A DNA stretch of 42,758 nucleotides from Glaciecola sp. UBA2563 (GTDB lineage: Bacteria > Pseudomonadota > Gammaproteobacteria > Enterobacterales > Alteromonadaceae), in contig DDLV01000039.1 in NCBI GenBank assembly GCA_002340325.1, forward strand, positions 1-42,758, written 5' to 3'. Every line of letters begins with the position of its first letter. The stretch's first letter is position 1. The translations under genes were made by a program, and so were the position numbers. This document shows, piece by piece, positions 1 to 7,117 of the stretch. The notes below the pieces were generated by a model, which saw only the letters and a program-made list of their open reading frames with translations, did not search any database and was not told the DNA's origin.

Positions 1-48
1 CGCCAAATACTAAAAGACCCGCAAAAGCGGGTCTTTTAGTATTTGGCG
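1..48. terminator. 22-bp perfect palindrome; bidirectional terminator after tRNA-Ser
   Basis: Two perfect 22-nt arms (1-22 and 27-48) enclose a four-base AAAA/TTTT loop. The inner part, AAAAGACCCGC plus its complement, is a classical intrinsic terminator with a GC-rich stem and T-runs on both strands. On the minus strand it directly follows tRNA-Ser. The outer arm includes the tRNA discriminator base and CCA tail, which a simple terminator does not need. The window edge hides whether the palindrome or a convergent gene continues to the left. Confidence 0.8.
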
Positions 49-134
49 GAGAGAGAGGGATTCGAACCCTCGATACGCTATTAACGTATACACACTTTCC
101 AGGCGTGCGCCTTCAGCCACTCAGCCATCTCTCC
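44..134 (-). tRNA. tRNA-Ser (anticodon GGA)
   Basis: Read on the minus strand, the acceptor arm GGAGAGA pairs with TCTCTCC. The discriminator is G and the CCA tail (44-46) is encoded. The D-arm contains GGCTGAGTGGCTGAAGGC, the anticodon loop reads CTGGAAA with anticodon GGA, and the T-arm is GAGGGTTCGAATCCCTC. A long variable arm lies between anticodon and T arms, as expected for class II tRNA-Ser. It decodes UCC/UCU. It is followed at once by the palindromic terminator and preceded by a stable-RNA type promoter. Confidence 0.96.
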
Positions 135-153
135 GGTTTTTAATTGCGCGCGT

Positions 154-182
154 ATACTATGGAAAACTGTCCCAGGTTACAA
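154..182 (-). promoter_or_regulatory. Putative sigma-70 promoter of tRNA-Ser
   Basis: On the minus strand TTGTAA (177-182) and TAGTAT (154-159) are separated by 17 bp. They are followed by the GC-rich discriminator CGCGCGC typical of stringently controlled tRNA promoters. Each hexamer matches consensus at four of six positions. The position, just upstream of the tRNA, supports the call. Confidence 0.5.
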
Positions 183-219
183 GTGAAAAAACAGGTATTT
201 TTGATTGCTGCCAGAAAAT

Positions 220-1260
220 CTATCGCGCTAAGGACGCGGAGAAATCCAACATGCGATTTAACGGCAACATTGCTCGTTCCCGTAAAGACTCATCAACAAA
301 GATTTCCTTGCCTTTACCATCAATCAAAGCGTCTTGCATGGCTTCTAAGCCATTCATTGCCATCCAAGGACAATTTGCGCAACTTCTGCAGGTTGCTCCC
401 TGTCCTGCTGTTGGTGCTTCAATTAACTCTTTGCCTGGCGCTGCCTGTTGCATCTTGTAAAAAATGCCTTTGTCTGTGGCGACAATGAACTTCCTATTGG
501 GCAGTTCTTTAGCCGCTTTTATCAACTGTGAAGTTGAACCTACTGCATCAGCCATTGCCACAACACTAGCAGGTGACTCTGGATGCACCAATACTGCTGC
601 ATCAGGATGAACATGCTTTGCTGTCTGCAGTGCTTTTGATGAGAATTCATCGTGCACAATACACTCACCGTTCCACATGAGCATATCCGCACCTGTTTGC
701 TTTTGAATGTATGCGCCCAAATGGCGGTCAGGCGCCCAGATAATTTTCTCACCATTGCTATCCAAGTGCTCAACAATATCCAGCGCAATAGAGGACGTTA
801 CAACCCAATCAGCTCTTGCTTTTACCGCGGCTGATGTATTTGCATAAACCACAACGGTACGATCTGGGTGTTCATCACAGAAATCAGAAAACTGTTGTTC
901 AGGGCAACCTAGGTCTAGTGAACATGTTGCTTCCAACGTTGGCATAAATACGCGCTTTTCAGGGCTTAGTATTTTCGCCGTTTCACCCATAAATTTAACG
1001 CCAGCTACAATCAGGGTATCTGCATCACAATCTCTGCCAAACCGAGCCATTTCAAGAGAGTCGGAAACACAGCCACCCGTTTCTTCAGCCAACGCTTGAA
1101 TTACCGGATCAGTATAATAATGCGCAACAAGGGTTGCGTTTTTTTCCTTGAGAAGATGTTTTATCTGTTTGATTAAATACTTTTCTTTTTCGCCAGAAAG
1201 CTTCGATGGCTTTGTTGGAAATGGATATTCAACTGGCGTTATTCTAGCTGCAATGTTCAT
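220..1260 (-). CDS. nadA: Quinolinate synthase NadA
   Basis: NadA condenses iminoaspartate with dihydroxyacetone phosphate to give quinolinate, the second step of de novo NAD synthesis in the cytosol. The 346-aa product matches the E. coli enzyme in length and pattern (YPFPTKP near the start, AHYYTDP, AEETGG). The three Fe-S ligand cysteines fall at C113, C200 and C297, the same numbers as in E. coli. C291 and C294 precede the last one in a CRSCANCP motif. The frame is open 16 codons further upstream, but the Met at 1260 is preferred: it fits the family N-terminus and lies just downstream of a strong extended -10 promoter. It is transcribed as a separate unit downstream of the tRNA-Lys pair. 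Confidence 0.96.
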   Translation of the reverse strand: MNIAARITPVEYPFPTKPSKLSGEKEKYLIKQIKHLLKEKNATLVAHYYTDPVIQALAEETGGCVSDSLEMARFGRDCDADTLIVAGVKFMGETAKILSPEKRVFMPTLEATCSLDLGCPEQQFSDFCDEHPDRTVVVYANTSAAVKARADWVVTSSIALDIVEHLDSNGEKIIWAPDRHLGAYIQKQTGADMLMWNGECIVHDEFSSKALQTAKHVHPDAAVLVHPESPASVVAMADAVGSTSQLIKAAKELPNRKFIVATDKGIFYKMQQAAPGKELIEAPTAGQGATCRSCANCPWMAMNGLEAMQDALIDGKGKEIFVDESLRERAMLPLNRMLDFSASLAR

Positions 1261-1290
1261 AACATACGGGTGTAACCAAAACGTCCGAGT

Positions 1291-1299
1291 ATTATACCA
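1291..1299 (-). promoter_or_regulatory. Extended -10 promoter of nadA
   Basis: On the minus strand the sequence TGGTATAAT is a perfect TATAAT preceded by the TGn extension. It lies about 30 bp upstream of the chosen nadA start. The -35 region is AT-rich without a clear hexamer, which is acceptable for an extended -10 promoter. It predicts a short leader of about 24 nt. Confidence 0.6.
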
Positions 1300-1393
1300 A
1301 TATGTCATAAAAAATTCACAATTTTATGTTTTCTAATACTTTTTTACGTATTTATAGAACTATTGTTACTAACCTGACATCGGTATAAATCAA

Positions 1394-1509
1394 AAACAAA
1401 CATAGCATCTATATAATTTTTAAAGCTTCGAAAACACGGATGTTTTCGTAGAGCGCACACGGATGTGTTTACAGCGACTTTAAAAATTATATAGATGCTA
1501 TGTTTGTTT
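1394..1509. repeat. Palindromic repeat with two GGA-loop hairpins, copy 1
   Basis: Outer arms at 1394-1425 and 1478-1509 are perfectly complementary over 32 bp. The 52-nt core holds two further hairpins when read on the plus strand: CGAAAACA-CGGA-TGTTTTCG (1429-1448) and CACA-CGGA-TGTG (1456-1467), joined by GAGCG and followed by CAGCGA. Copy 2 at 16756-16848 shares this core but has unrelated outer arms. The element sits between the tRNA-Lys pair and nadA, both on the minus strand. It might end the tRNA transcript, because the minus strand runs into a T-rich stretch after the stem. The NGGA loops appear only on the plus strand. The function is unknown. Confidence 0.85.
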
Positions 1510-1517
1510 CTGCAAGA

Positions 1518-1593
1518 TGGTGGGTCGTGCTGGATTCGAACCAGCGACCAATTGATTAAAAGTCAACTGCTCTACCAGCTGAGCTAACGACCC
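1518..1593 (-). tRNA. tRNA-Lys (anticodon UUU), downstream copy
   Basis: The 76-nt minus-strand gene starts GGGTCGTTAGCTCAG and has the anticodon loop ACTTTTAA with anticodon TTT. Its T-arm is GCTGGTTCGAATCCAGC, and it ends ACGACCC plus A and an encoded CCA (1518-1520). It is identical to the copy at 1619-1694 and separated from it by 25 bp, so the two are probably co-transcribed. Confidence 0.97.
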
Positions 1594-1618
1594 ATCAAAG
1601 AGGTGGTAAATTGCGAAG

Positions 1619-1694
1619 TGGTGGGTCGTGCTGGATTCGAACCAGCGACCAATTGATTAAAAGTCAACTGCTCTACCAGCTGAGCTAACGACCC
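1619..1694 (-). tRNA. tRNA-Lys (anticodon UUU), upstream copy
   Basis: This is the promoter-proximal member of a tandem pair of identical 76-nt tRNA-Lys genes on the minus strand, with CCA encoded at 1619-1621. It has the same anticodon TTT and T-arm as its neighbour. Tandem identical tRNA genes point to a recent duplication or to gene conversion that keeps the copies the same. Confidence 0.97.
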
Positions 1695-1733
1695 AAATCG
1701 CAAGGCGTGTAATGTGTATCAACGCGGGCGCAT

Positions 1734-1761
1734 ATGATACTTAAAACCGCCGCGCGTGCAA
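1734..1761 (-). promoter_or_regulatory. Putative promoter of the tRNA-Lys pair
   Basis: On the minus strand TTGCAC (1756-1761) and TATCAT (1734-1739) are 16 bp apart. A GC-rich discriminator (GCGCCCGCG) follows, as is common for stable-RNA promoters. The -10 matches at five of six positions; the -35 is weaker. Confidence 0.5.
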
Positions 1762-1841
1762 CAGTTAAATTAAAATTTTGAGTATTTAGGTGGAAATACC
1801 AATAAGTTTGACATACTGCTAAATCGTCTTGGTTATTTTTT

Positions 1842-2621
1842 CTACAACTGCTGCTGCGCTAAACGTGCAGATGTACTTCCAGGGTACTCTGCGACAACTT
1901 GTTCAAAAAAGCTTTGAGCACTTGCGTTATCATTAGCTTGTTTGGCTATCATACCCAGTTTAAGCAGTGAGTCTGCCCTCTTTGGTGATGCCTCAAAGTT
2001 ATTTGCTACCTGTGTAAACTGCACTTTTGCACGTTCAAACTCTTGCTTATTGTAGAGCAACTGCCCTAACCAATAGTGTGCGTTATCAGAGAATGCCGAA
2101 TCAGGATTTTTCTGCAAAAACGATTCAAATGCCGGAATTGCGGCATCGTAATCTTGTTTCTGTAAAATCAGATTTACCGCATTTTGATATTCTTGCTCGA
2201 CAGCACCAGATGTGCTACCCGAAATCGCCGGCGAATTATTGGGTTCAATTTGCGTAGCCACGGCAGCAGATTGTTGCTGAAGTGTCGCCAGATTTTCTTC
2301 TATTCGAAGATAAATTTCTCTTTGACGTTCTAACACCTTTTCTAGCTGATGTGTGTGCAATTCAATCGAACCTTGCAAAGAATCAACGTCCTCTTGCAAT
2401 GTATCAAGCTGCCCTTGCATACGTTGCTGACTTTCCGTTCTTGACTGCACGATACGCTCGAGCACTTGCAATCGCTGCTCCAACTCAAACGCAGTGGTAA
2501 CACCAGTAGAAGTGTCGGTGCTTAGTGTCTGAACGTCGGTAGTATTAACGTCTACAACGGGAGCTTGTGCCCAAGCGCCCGCCGCAGAAAACATCGCTAC
2601 GATGAAAAAGTTTAATTTCAT
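1842..2621 (-). CDS. cpoB: Cell division coordinator CpoB (YbgF)
   Basis: CpoB is a periplasmic partner of TolA and PBP1B that links outer-membrane constriction to septal peptidoglycan synthesis. The 259-aa product has a signal peptide (about residues 1-18, ending AGAWA before QAP) and a coiled-coil trimerisation segment (about 40-120, rich in Gln/Glu/Leu). Three TPR-like repeats follow from about residue 140 (QNAVNLILQKQDYDAAI, AHYWLGQLLYNKQEFERA, SLLKLGMIAKQ). It is the last gene of the tol-pal cluster and starts 3 bp after the pal stop codon. Confidence 0.95.
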   Translation of the reverse strand: MKLNFFIVAMFSAAGAWAQAPVVDVNTTDVQTLSTDTSTGVTTAFELEQRLQVLERIVQSRTESQQRMQGQLDTLQEDVDSLQGSIELHTHQLEKVLERQREIYLRIEENLATLQQQSAAVATQIEPNNSPAISGSTSGAVEQEYQNAVNLILQKQDYDAAIPAFESFLQKNPDSAFSDNAHYWLGQLLYNKQEFERAKVQFTQVANNFEASPKRADSLLKLGMIAKQANDNASAQSFFEQVVAEYPGSTSARLAQQQL

Positions 2622-2624
2622 AGC

Positions 2625-3203
2625 TTACTCGTAAACGACAACGCCGCGTCTATTCTGTGCAAACGCGTATTCAGACGTACCGCTCACCGCTGGCTTTTCT
2701 TCGCCAAACGAAACGACAGTAATTTGCGAAGAACTAACGCCTTCATTCAACAAAAACGTCTCAACAGCTTGTCCCCTGCGCTCACCCAATGCGATATTGT
2801 ATTCAGGTGTACCGCGGCTATCAGTGTGACCTTCTACGCGTATAGACTGATCACCGTTTTTAACTAAGAATGCAGCGTGCTTTCTCAAAATCGCTTCAAA
2901 CTCTGACTTGATCGTAGAACGGTCAAAGTCAAAATACACAGTTTGCTGCGCTTCTAACTCAGCTTTTTCTTGCTGCATCATTTCTCTTGCCATGCGAAGT
3001 GCTTCTGCCTCCGCTGCTTCCGCTTGCGCAACTGCTTCAGCTTGCGCCGCTTCTTGAGCAGCTTGCTCAGCAGCTATGCGGTCAGCTTCTTGCTTTGCTC
3101 TTTCGGCTGCGAGTTCTTCTTCAGTAGGACCTGAAGCACAAGCCATAAGTGCTAGAGCAGGAATCGCAACAAGCAATGTTCTGAGTTTGTTATTGTTAAG
3201 CAT
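2625..3203 (-). CDS. pal: Peptidoglycan-associated outer-membrane lipoprotein Pal
   Basis: Pal anchors the outer membrane to peptidoglycan and is the partner of TolB. The lipobox LMAC places the lipidated cysteine at residue 22; the following Ala, rather than Asp, predicts outer-membrane sorting. Residues about 28-85 form an Ala/Glu/Gln-rich linker, likely helical, that is longer than in E. coli Pal (192 versus 173 aa in total). The C-terminal OmpA-like domain (about 88-192) has the usual FDFDRSTI start, the GHTDSRG motif and an ERRG segment for peptidoglycan binding. The gene lies between tolB (35-bp gap) and cpoB. Confidence 0.96.
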   Translation of the reverse strand: MLNNNKLRTLLVAIPALALMACASGPTEEELAAERAKQEADRIAAEQAAQEAAQAEAVAQAEAAEAEALRMAREMMQQEKAELEAQQTVYFDFDRSTIKSEFEAILRKHAAFLVKNGDQSIRVEGHTDSRGTPEYNIALGERRGQAVETFLLNEGVSSSQITVVSFGEEKPAVSGTSEYAFAQNRRGVVVYE

Positions 3204-3238
3204 GTTAAATCCTTAAAGTATTTCTTTATTAATAATTG

Positions 3239-4627
3239 TTAGAGTAAAAACGGCGACCAACTGGGCGATTTTACTTCCCCGTCAGTAGCTGGCAATAATG
3301 CCTTAAACCTTCCATCCAAGGAAACTAGAGACAACACCTGTTTACCTTCATGCAAAGTACTATATATGATCATACTTCCATTTGGTGCAATACTTGGCGA
3401 TTCGTCCAAATACGTCCTTGTAAGAACCAACATATTACCTGTAGATAATTGTTGACGTGCTATATGATAGTTGCCTTGCGTCTGATTGACCACTACTAAA
3501 TTGTTATTATCGGGGGTAATTTCCGCGCCGAGGTTCCTATCTCCCTCAAAAGTCAGTCTTCTGGCGCGTTTTGTGTTCAAATCTACGCGATAAATTTGTG
3601 CTTTACCGCCTCTTTCTGAGGTAAAGGTAATGGTTTTGCCATCAGGCGCCCATGCGGGCTCAGTATCAATTGCTCGGTTGCGGGTAATGCGCTCTAGTTG
3701 TCTGGACGCCAAATCCATCACATAGATCTCTGGATTACCGTCTTTGGACAATACCATTGCTAACTTTTTGCCGTCTGGCGAGAACACTGGTGAACTATTA
3801 ATTCCCTCAAAACTAGTAATTAACGTCCTTTCAGTCGTGTAAATGTTCTGGATAAATATCTGCGGTCTATTGTTTTCAAAACTGACATAGGCCAGCGTAT
3901 TACCATCCGGAGACCACGATGGAGACATTAATGGTTCAGGTGAGGAAAGTAATCGCGTTTCATTTGCGCCGTCATAATCAGCTATCACGAGTTGGTAGGG
4001 CAATCGATTCGTTTCTCGGTCCCTAACAACGACATAGGCAATACGCGTTAAAAATGCACCGCGTTCCCCAGTTAGTCTTTCGTAAACAATATCACTAATA
4101 ATATGCGCGTACTGACGAAAATCTTCACCGCGGATATTTTTGGCGCGGTCTTCCAACACGTGATCTTTCGTTGCTACTAACTGGCCTTCCACCAACACGC
4201 TATTTGCACCACCTGTCATTTGAGCTCGCAACACATCAATTAATTGAAACTGCACGCGATACTGGTTGCCTTCCAGAGGTTCTATCGACCCCGTGATAAC
4301 AGTATCGATACCAATATCCGCCCACGCACCATAATTAATTTCGGTATCATTTGTTGGAAACTGCGGCATATTGGACAGACTTATCGGATTGAACTTCCCG
4401 CTTCGTAGTAAGTTATTCGTGATAACTTGTGTAATGTCCTCTGGTAATACGGTACTACCTGTCCACTTAAAGGGGACGACCGCGATGGGCTTGGCGTTAT
4501 TAACACCTTCAGTGATAACAATCTCTAATTCTGCTAAGGCTTTCTTGCTATACGAAGTGCTAAATGAAATTGCTGTGATAGCACAGACTACAACTAAATA
4601 GGGTATGAGATTAGCGCGTATTTTCAT
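3239..4627 (-). CDS. tolB: Tol-Pal translocation protein TolB
   Basis: TolB is a periplasmic beta-propeller that shuttles between Pal and TolA during outer-membrane invagination. From the Met at 4627 the product has 462 aa: a signal peptide (about 1-32, ending KKALA before ELEIV), the N-terminal TolB domain (VAVVPFKW motif) and a propeller. The propeller blades show repeats such as SPSWSPDGNTLAYVSF, SPVFSPDGKKLAMV and EPAWAPDGKTITFTS. The frame remains open 37 codons further upstream inside tolA, but only the Met at 4627 gives an export signal. Its ATG shares one base with the tolA stop (TAATG), pointing to translational coupling. Confidence 0.96.
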   Translation of the reverse strand: MKIRANLIPYLVVVCAITAISFSTSYSKKALAELEIVITEGVNNAKPIAVVPFKWTGSTVLPEDITQVITNNLLRSGKFNPISLSNMPQFPTNDTEINYGAWADIGIDTVITGSIEPLEGNQYRVQFQLIDVLRAQMTGGANSVLVEGQLVATKDHVLEDRAKNIRGEDFRQYAHIISDIVYERLTGERGAFLTRIAYVVVRDRETNRLPYQLVIADYDGANETRLLSSPEPLMSPSWSPDGNTLAYVSFENNRPQIFIQNIYTTERTLITSFEGINSSPVFSPDGKKLAMVLSKDGNPEIYVMDLASRQLERITRNRAIDTEPAWAPDGKTITFTSERGGKAQIYRVDLNTKRARRLTFEGDRNLGAEITPDNNNLVVVNQTQGNYHIARQQLSTGNMLVLTRTYLDESPSIAPNGSMIIYSTLHEGKQVLSLVSLDGRFKALLPATDGEVKSPSWSPFLL

Positions 4628-5397
4628 TATTGTGGTTTTACCGTAAGTCTTATTGTTTTCATTTGTTCGAATACCGCTGGGTCGCTTGAAACAGGTAATG
4701 TAGCAGGACGCAATACTGCTGTTCGAGCAGCCTGACACAATGCTGGATCACCTTCGATAATCCTCGTATCTATGACCAGACCATCGCTTGCAAGTTTCAC
4801 GCTCAATATACATTCTTTACTCTTAGCGGAGTCGTCTATATATAGGTTTTGATAGATAGTCTGCATAATTAAACTTCTATACTTTTGCAGTTCAGTCATT
4901 ACTCTTTGCTGCTGCGCAGCTTGTATAGCTTGCTGCTCTGCTTTGAGTTGGTCTGCCAATTCTCGCTCGAATTGCAACTGTTTCTCTCGTTCTTCCTTAA
5001 CGCGGCGTTGAAATTCAGCTTCTTCTTTAGCGGCTTGCTCCAGCCTCTTGCGTTCTTGCTCTCGCCTGCGTTCTTGTTCCCTCTTTTTCCTGTCTGCTTC
5101 TTCTTTTGCTTTTTGCTCTCTCGCAACTTTTTCTTTGCGTAACCTTTCTTGTCTTGCACGTTCCTGCCGTGCTCTTTCTTGCTTCAGCTGCTGGTCTCTT
5201 CTTGCCTGCGCTTCAGCTTGTTGCTGACGTTTTTGGTCAGCGATTTTCTGAGCGTCGATAAACACTGCATTTACCGGCTGTACCTGGGTACTGGCAAACA
5301 CCATTTTTGTGTCGTTGAACGTAAACCCCACAATTAACGAAGCCACAAGGAGGCCGTGTAAAAAAATGGATAGTAATAGTGCACGATTATTCTTCAT
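4627..5397 (-). CDS. tolA: Inner-membrane Tol protein TolA
   Basis: TolA spans the periplasm and passes proton-motive force from TolQR to Pal. The 256-aa product has one N-terminal transmembrane helix (about 6-26) and a long helix of Lys/Arg/Glu/Gln repeats (about 50-165). Its C-terminal globular domain (about 168-256) contains the SLIMQTIYQNLY start, CILSVKLASDG and the paired cysteines of TolA domain III. It is much shorter than E. coli TolA (421 aa), mainly through a reduced central helix, as is common outside the Enterobacteriaceae. It follows tolR by 37 bp and overlaps tolB by one base. Confidence 0.94.
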   Translation of the reverse strand: MKNNRALLLSIFLHGLLVASLIVGFTFNDTKMVFASTQVQPVNAVFIDAQKIADQKRQQQAEAQARRDQQLKQERARQERARQERLRKEKVAREQKAKEEADRKKREQERRREQERKRLEQAAKEEAEFQRRVKEEREKQLQFERELADQLKAEQQAIQAAQQQRVMTELQKYRSLIMQTIYQNLYIDDSAKSKECILSVKLASDGLVIDTRIIEGDPALCQAARTAVLRPATLPVSSDPAVFEQMKTIRLTVKPQ

Positions 5398-5434
5398 TAG
5401 ATCGACAAATCACTCACTTTTCATCATCACGTAC

Positions 5435-5863
5435 TTATGCTTCTACCGGATCAGTCATCAGTCCTACGGAACTCGCGCCAGCTGCCTGTAACACGACCAT
5501 CATTTCAATCACTTTTTCGTAGCTGATCGACCTATCGCCATTTACAACCACTGGTATCTCAGGATTAACTTGTAATCTCGTTCGTACGAGGGCAGCTATA
5601 TCGCTTGCCGACAACGCCTCTTCTGGATCGCTATTGATGTTTAAGTAATACAGCCCCTGCTCATCAATAGATACAATCAATAATGTTTGCTCTTCAGTTT
5701 CAATTGATTGCGCTTCCGCTTGCGGTAAATCGACAATTACGCCTTGTGCGATTGCAGTGGCAGTAGCCATAAAGATAATGAGCAGTACAAGCATCACATC
5801 GATGTAGGGAACGACGTTGATTTCGGACATGCGCTTGCGCCGCTTTCGCGTAAAATGTTGCAT
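5435..5863 (-). CDS. tolR: TolR, ExbD-family proton-channel subunit
   Basis: TolR forms the proton-driven motor with TolQ in the inner membrane. The 142-aa protein has a basic cytoplasmic N-terminus (KRRKRMSEINVVP) and one transmembrane helix (about 21-41). Asp22 in YIDVMLVLL corresponds to the essential membrane aspartate of the ExbD/TolR family. A periplasmic domain follows and ends near GLMTDPVEA. The start is 1 bp after the tolQ stop, so the two subunits are probably produced in coupled amounts. Confidence 0.95.
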   Translation of the reverse strand: MQHFTRKRRKRMSEINVVPYIDVMLVLLIIFMATATAIAQGVIVDLPQAEAQSIETEEQTLLIVSIDEQGLYYLNINSDPEEALSASDIAALVRTRLQVNPEIPVVVNGDRSISYEKVIEMMVVLQAAGASSVGLMTDPVEA

Positions 5864-5864
5864 T

Positions 5865-6545
5865 TTAGCCTCTGCTCGCTATTGCTTGGCGGTGCAGAAT
5901 CGCAGAGAACTCCTCCATAAAGTTCCCATAAGCATTTTCTATTTTTTCGACTTGTGCACTGAAGCGGTTATAACCAACAACCGCAGGTATGGCTGCGAAT
6001 AGACCTATAGCGGTGGCAATAAGGGCTTCTGCAATACCTGGCGCGACCATCTGTAGAGTCGCCTGCTTTACCTGGCCCAATGCTATAAAAGCCGTCATGA
6101 TCCCCCAAACGGTACCTAACAGACCAATATATGGCGAAATCGAGCCCACGGTCGCTAAAAACGGCAGTCTCTGCTCTAAATCATCAATTTCTCGTGACAT
6201 GGCAACGCGCATTGCTCTGTAAGTACCATCCATTACCGCTTCAGGCGCGTTTCCAGCAACCTTTTGCAGTCGGACATATTCTTTAAATCCACTGCAAAAA
6301 ATTAGAGAACATCCGGAGGTGTTGCCCTCTTGCGAATATTCATTGTACAGAACATTCAAATCAGCACCTGACCAAAACTCGTCTTCAAAATGTCGAAATT
6401 CTGCTTCAGCATATTTGAGGGCGCTATTGCGTTGGAAGATAAACGCCCAACTTACGATAGATAAGATAAGCAATAACGCCATTATCGCTTGCACGACGAT
6501 ACTGGCTTGCATGATTAAGGACACTATTGACATGTCATGAGTCAC
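5865..6545 (-). CDS. tolQ: TolQ, MotA/TolQ/ExbB proton-channel subunit
   Basis: TolQ is the pore-forming partner of TolR. The 226-aa sequence shows three hydrophobic segments: about 10-33, 128-150 (ATVGSISPYIGLLGTVWGIM) and 163-187 (APGIAEALIATAIGLFAAIP). This is the family fold with a large cytoplasmic loop between the first and second helices. The start overlaps the end of ybgC by 11 bp. The N-terminus aligns with E. coli MTDMNILDLF, supporting the first Met. Confidence 0.95.
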   Translation of the reverse strand: MTHDMSIVSLIMQASIVVQAIMALLLILSIVSWAFIFQRNSALKYAEAEFRHFEDEFWSGADLNVLYNEYSQEGNTSGCSLIFCSGFKEYVRLQKVAGNAPEAVMDGTYRAMRVAMSREIDDLEQRLPFLATVGSISPYIGLLGTVWGIMTAFIALGQVKQATLQMVAPGIAEALIATAIGLFAAIPAVVGYNRFSAQVEKIENAYGNFMEEFSAILHRQAIASRG

Positions 6546-6936
6546 TACGCATTTCCCTTAAAATTTGTTCTGGTATTCTGCATGGCTTTTTTGCTTGAGT
6601 ATTCACACAGGCAATTTTAACCTTTGCTTCTAATATTTTTATGTTATTACGTTTAATCTCTTGTTGGATTAATATGCTCGCATTGCCTATTTTAATCGGC
6701 TGACAATCTACCGTTAATATCTCATCCAATTTAGCGCTTTGGTGAAATTCAATCTGCATGCCTTTGACGACGAATGCAATGTTTTGTTCCAATAAAACGT
6801 TCTGGCTAACACCAAACGACCTTACCCAGTCTGTTCTTACACGCTCCATATACTTTAGGTAATTCGCGTAATAAACGATACCTCCTGCATCGGTGTCTTC
6901 AAAATACACTCGTACATCGATGCTAAACGTTTTCAT
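6535..6936 (-). CDS. ybgC: Acyl-CoA thioesterase YbgC, Tol-Pal associated
   Basis: YbgC is a small hotdog-fold thioesterase acting on acyl-CoA or acyl-ACP and is nearly always the first gene of the tol operon. The 133-aa product carries the signature FEDTDAGGIVYYANYLKY with the catalytic Asp in its first part, followed by MERVRTDW. The frame is open 27 codons further upstream, but that stretch (rich in Cys and Arg) does not resemble the family; Met at 6936 gives the normal length. A Met two codons earlier (6942) is also possible. The ribosome binding site is weak for either. Confidence 0.92.
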   Translation of the reverse strand: MKTFSIDVRVYFEDTDAGGIVYYANYLKYMERVRTDWVRSFGVSQNVLLEQNIAFVVKGMQIEFHQSAKLDEILTVDCQPIKIGNASILIQQEIKRNNIKILEAKVKIACVNTQAKKPCRIPEQILREMRSDS

Positions 6937-7117
6937 TTCCATTTGATTTTTACGACTTCTACATTTGCGTCTGTTGCACCTAAGACACCAAACGGTTTGA
7001 GGCACATTTTGTGCCATCGCGTCCGAATTGGCGCAGGCACCTTAATTGATCGCATAGATTTTATCAAGTTACGTTTACCGATAATGTTCGCTCGAATCAA
7101 ACAACCTTATAACCAGA

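Noticed and set aside
144..488. Plus-strand ORF of 114 codons opposite nadA
   Set aside because: It lies antisense to the well-supported nadA and tRNA-Ser promoter, with no recognisable domain or ribosome binding site.
1785..1810. Small hairpin GTATTT...AAATAC downstream of cpoB as a terminator
   Set aside because: The stem is AT-rich and short, with no clean T-run; could be a weak terminator but not supportable.
4885..5159. ORFs on both strands within tolA
   Set aside because: They are shadows of the repetitive Lys/Glu/Gln coiled-coil coding sequence of tolA; low complexity keeps other frames open.
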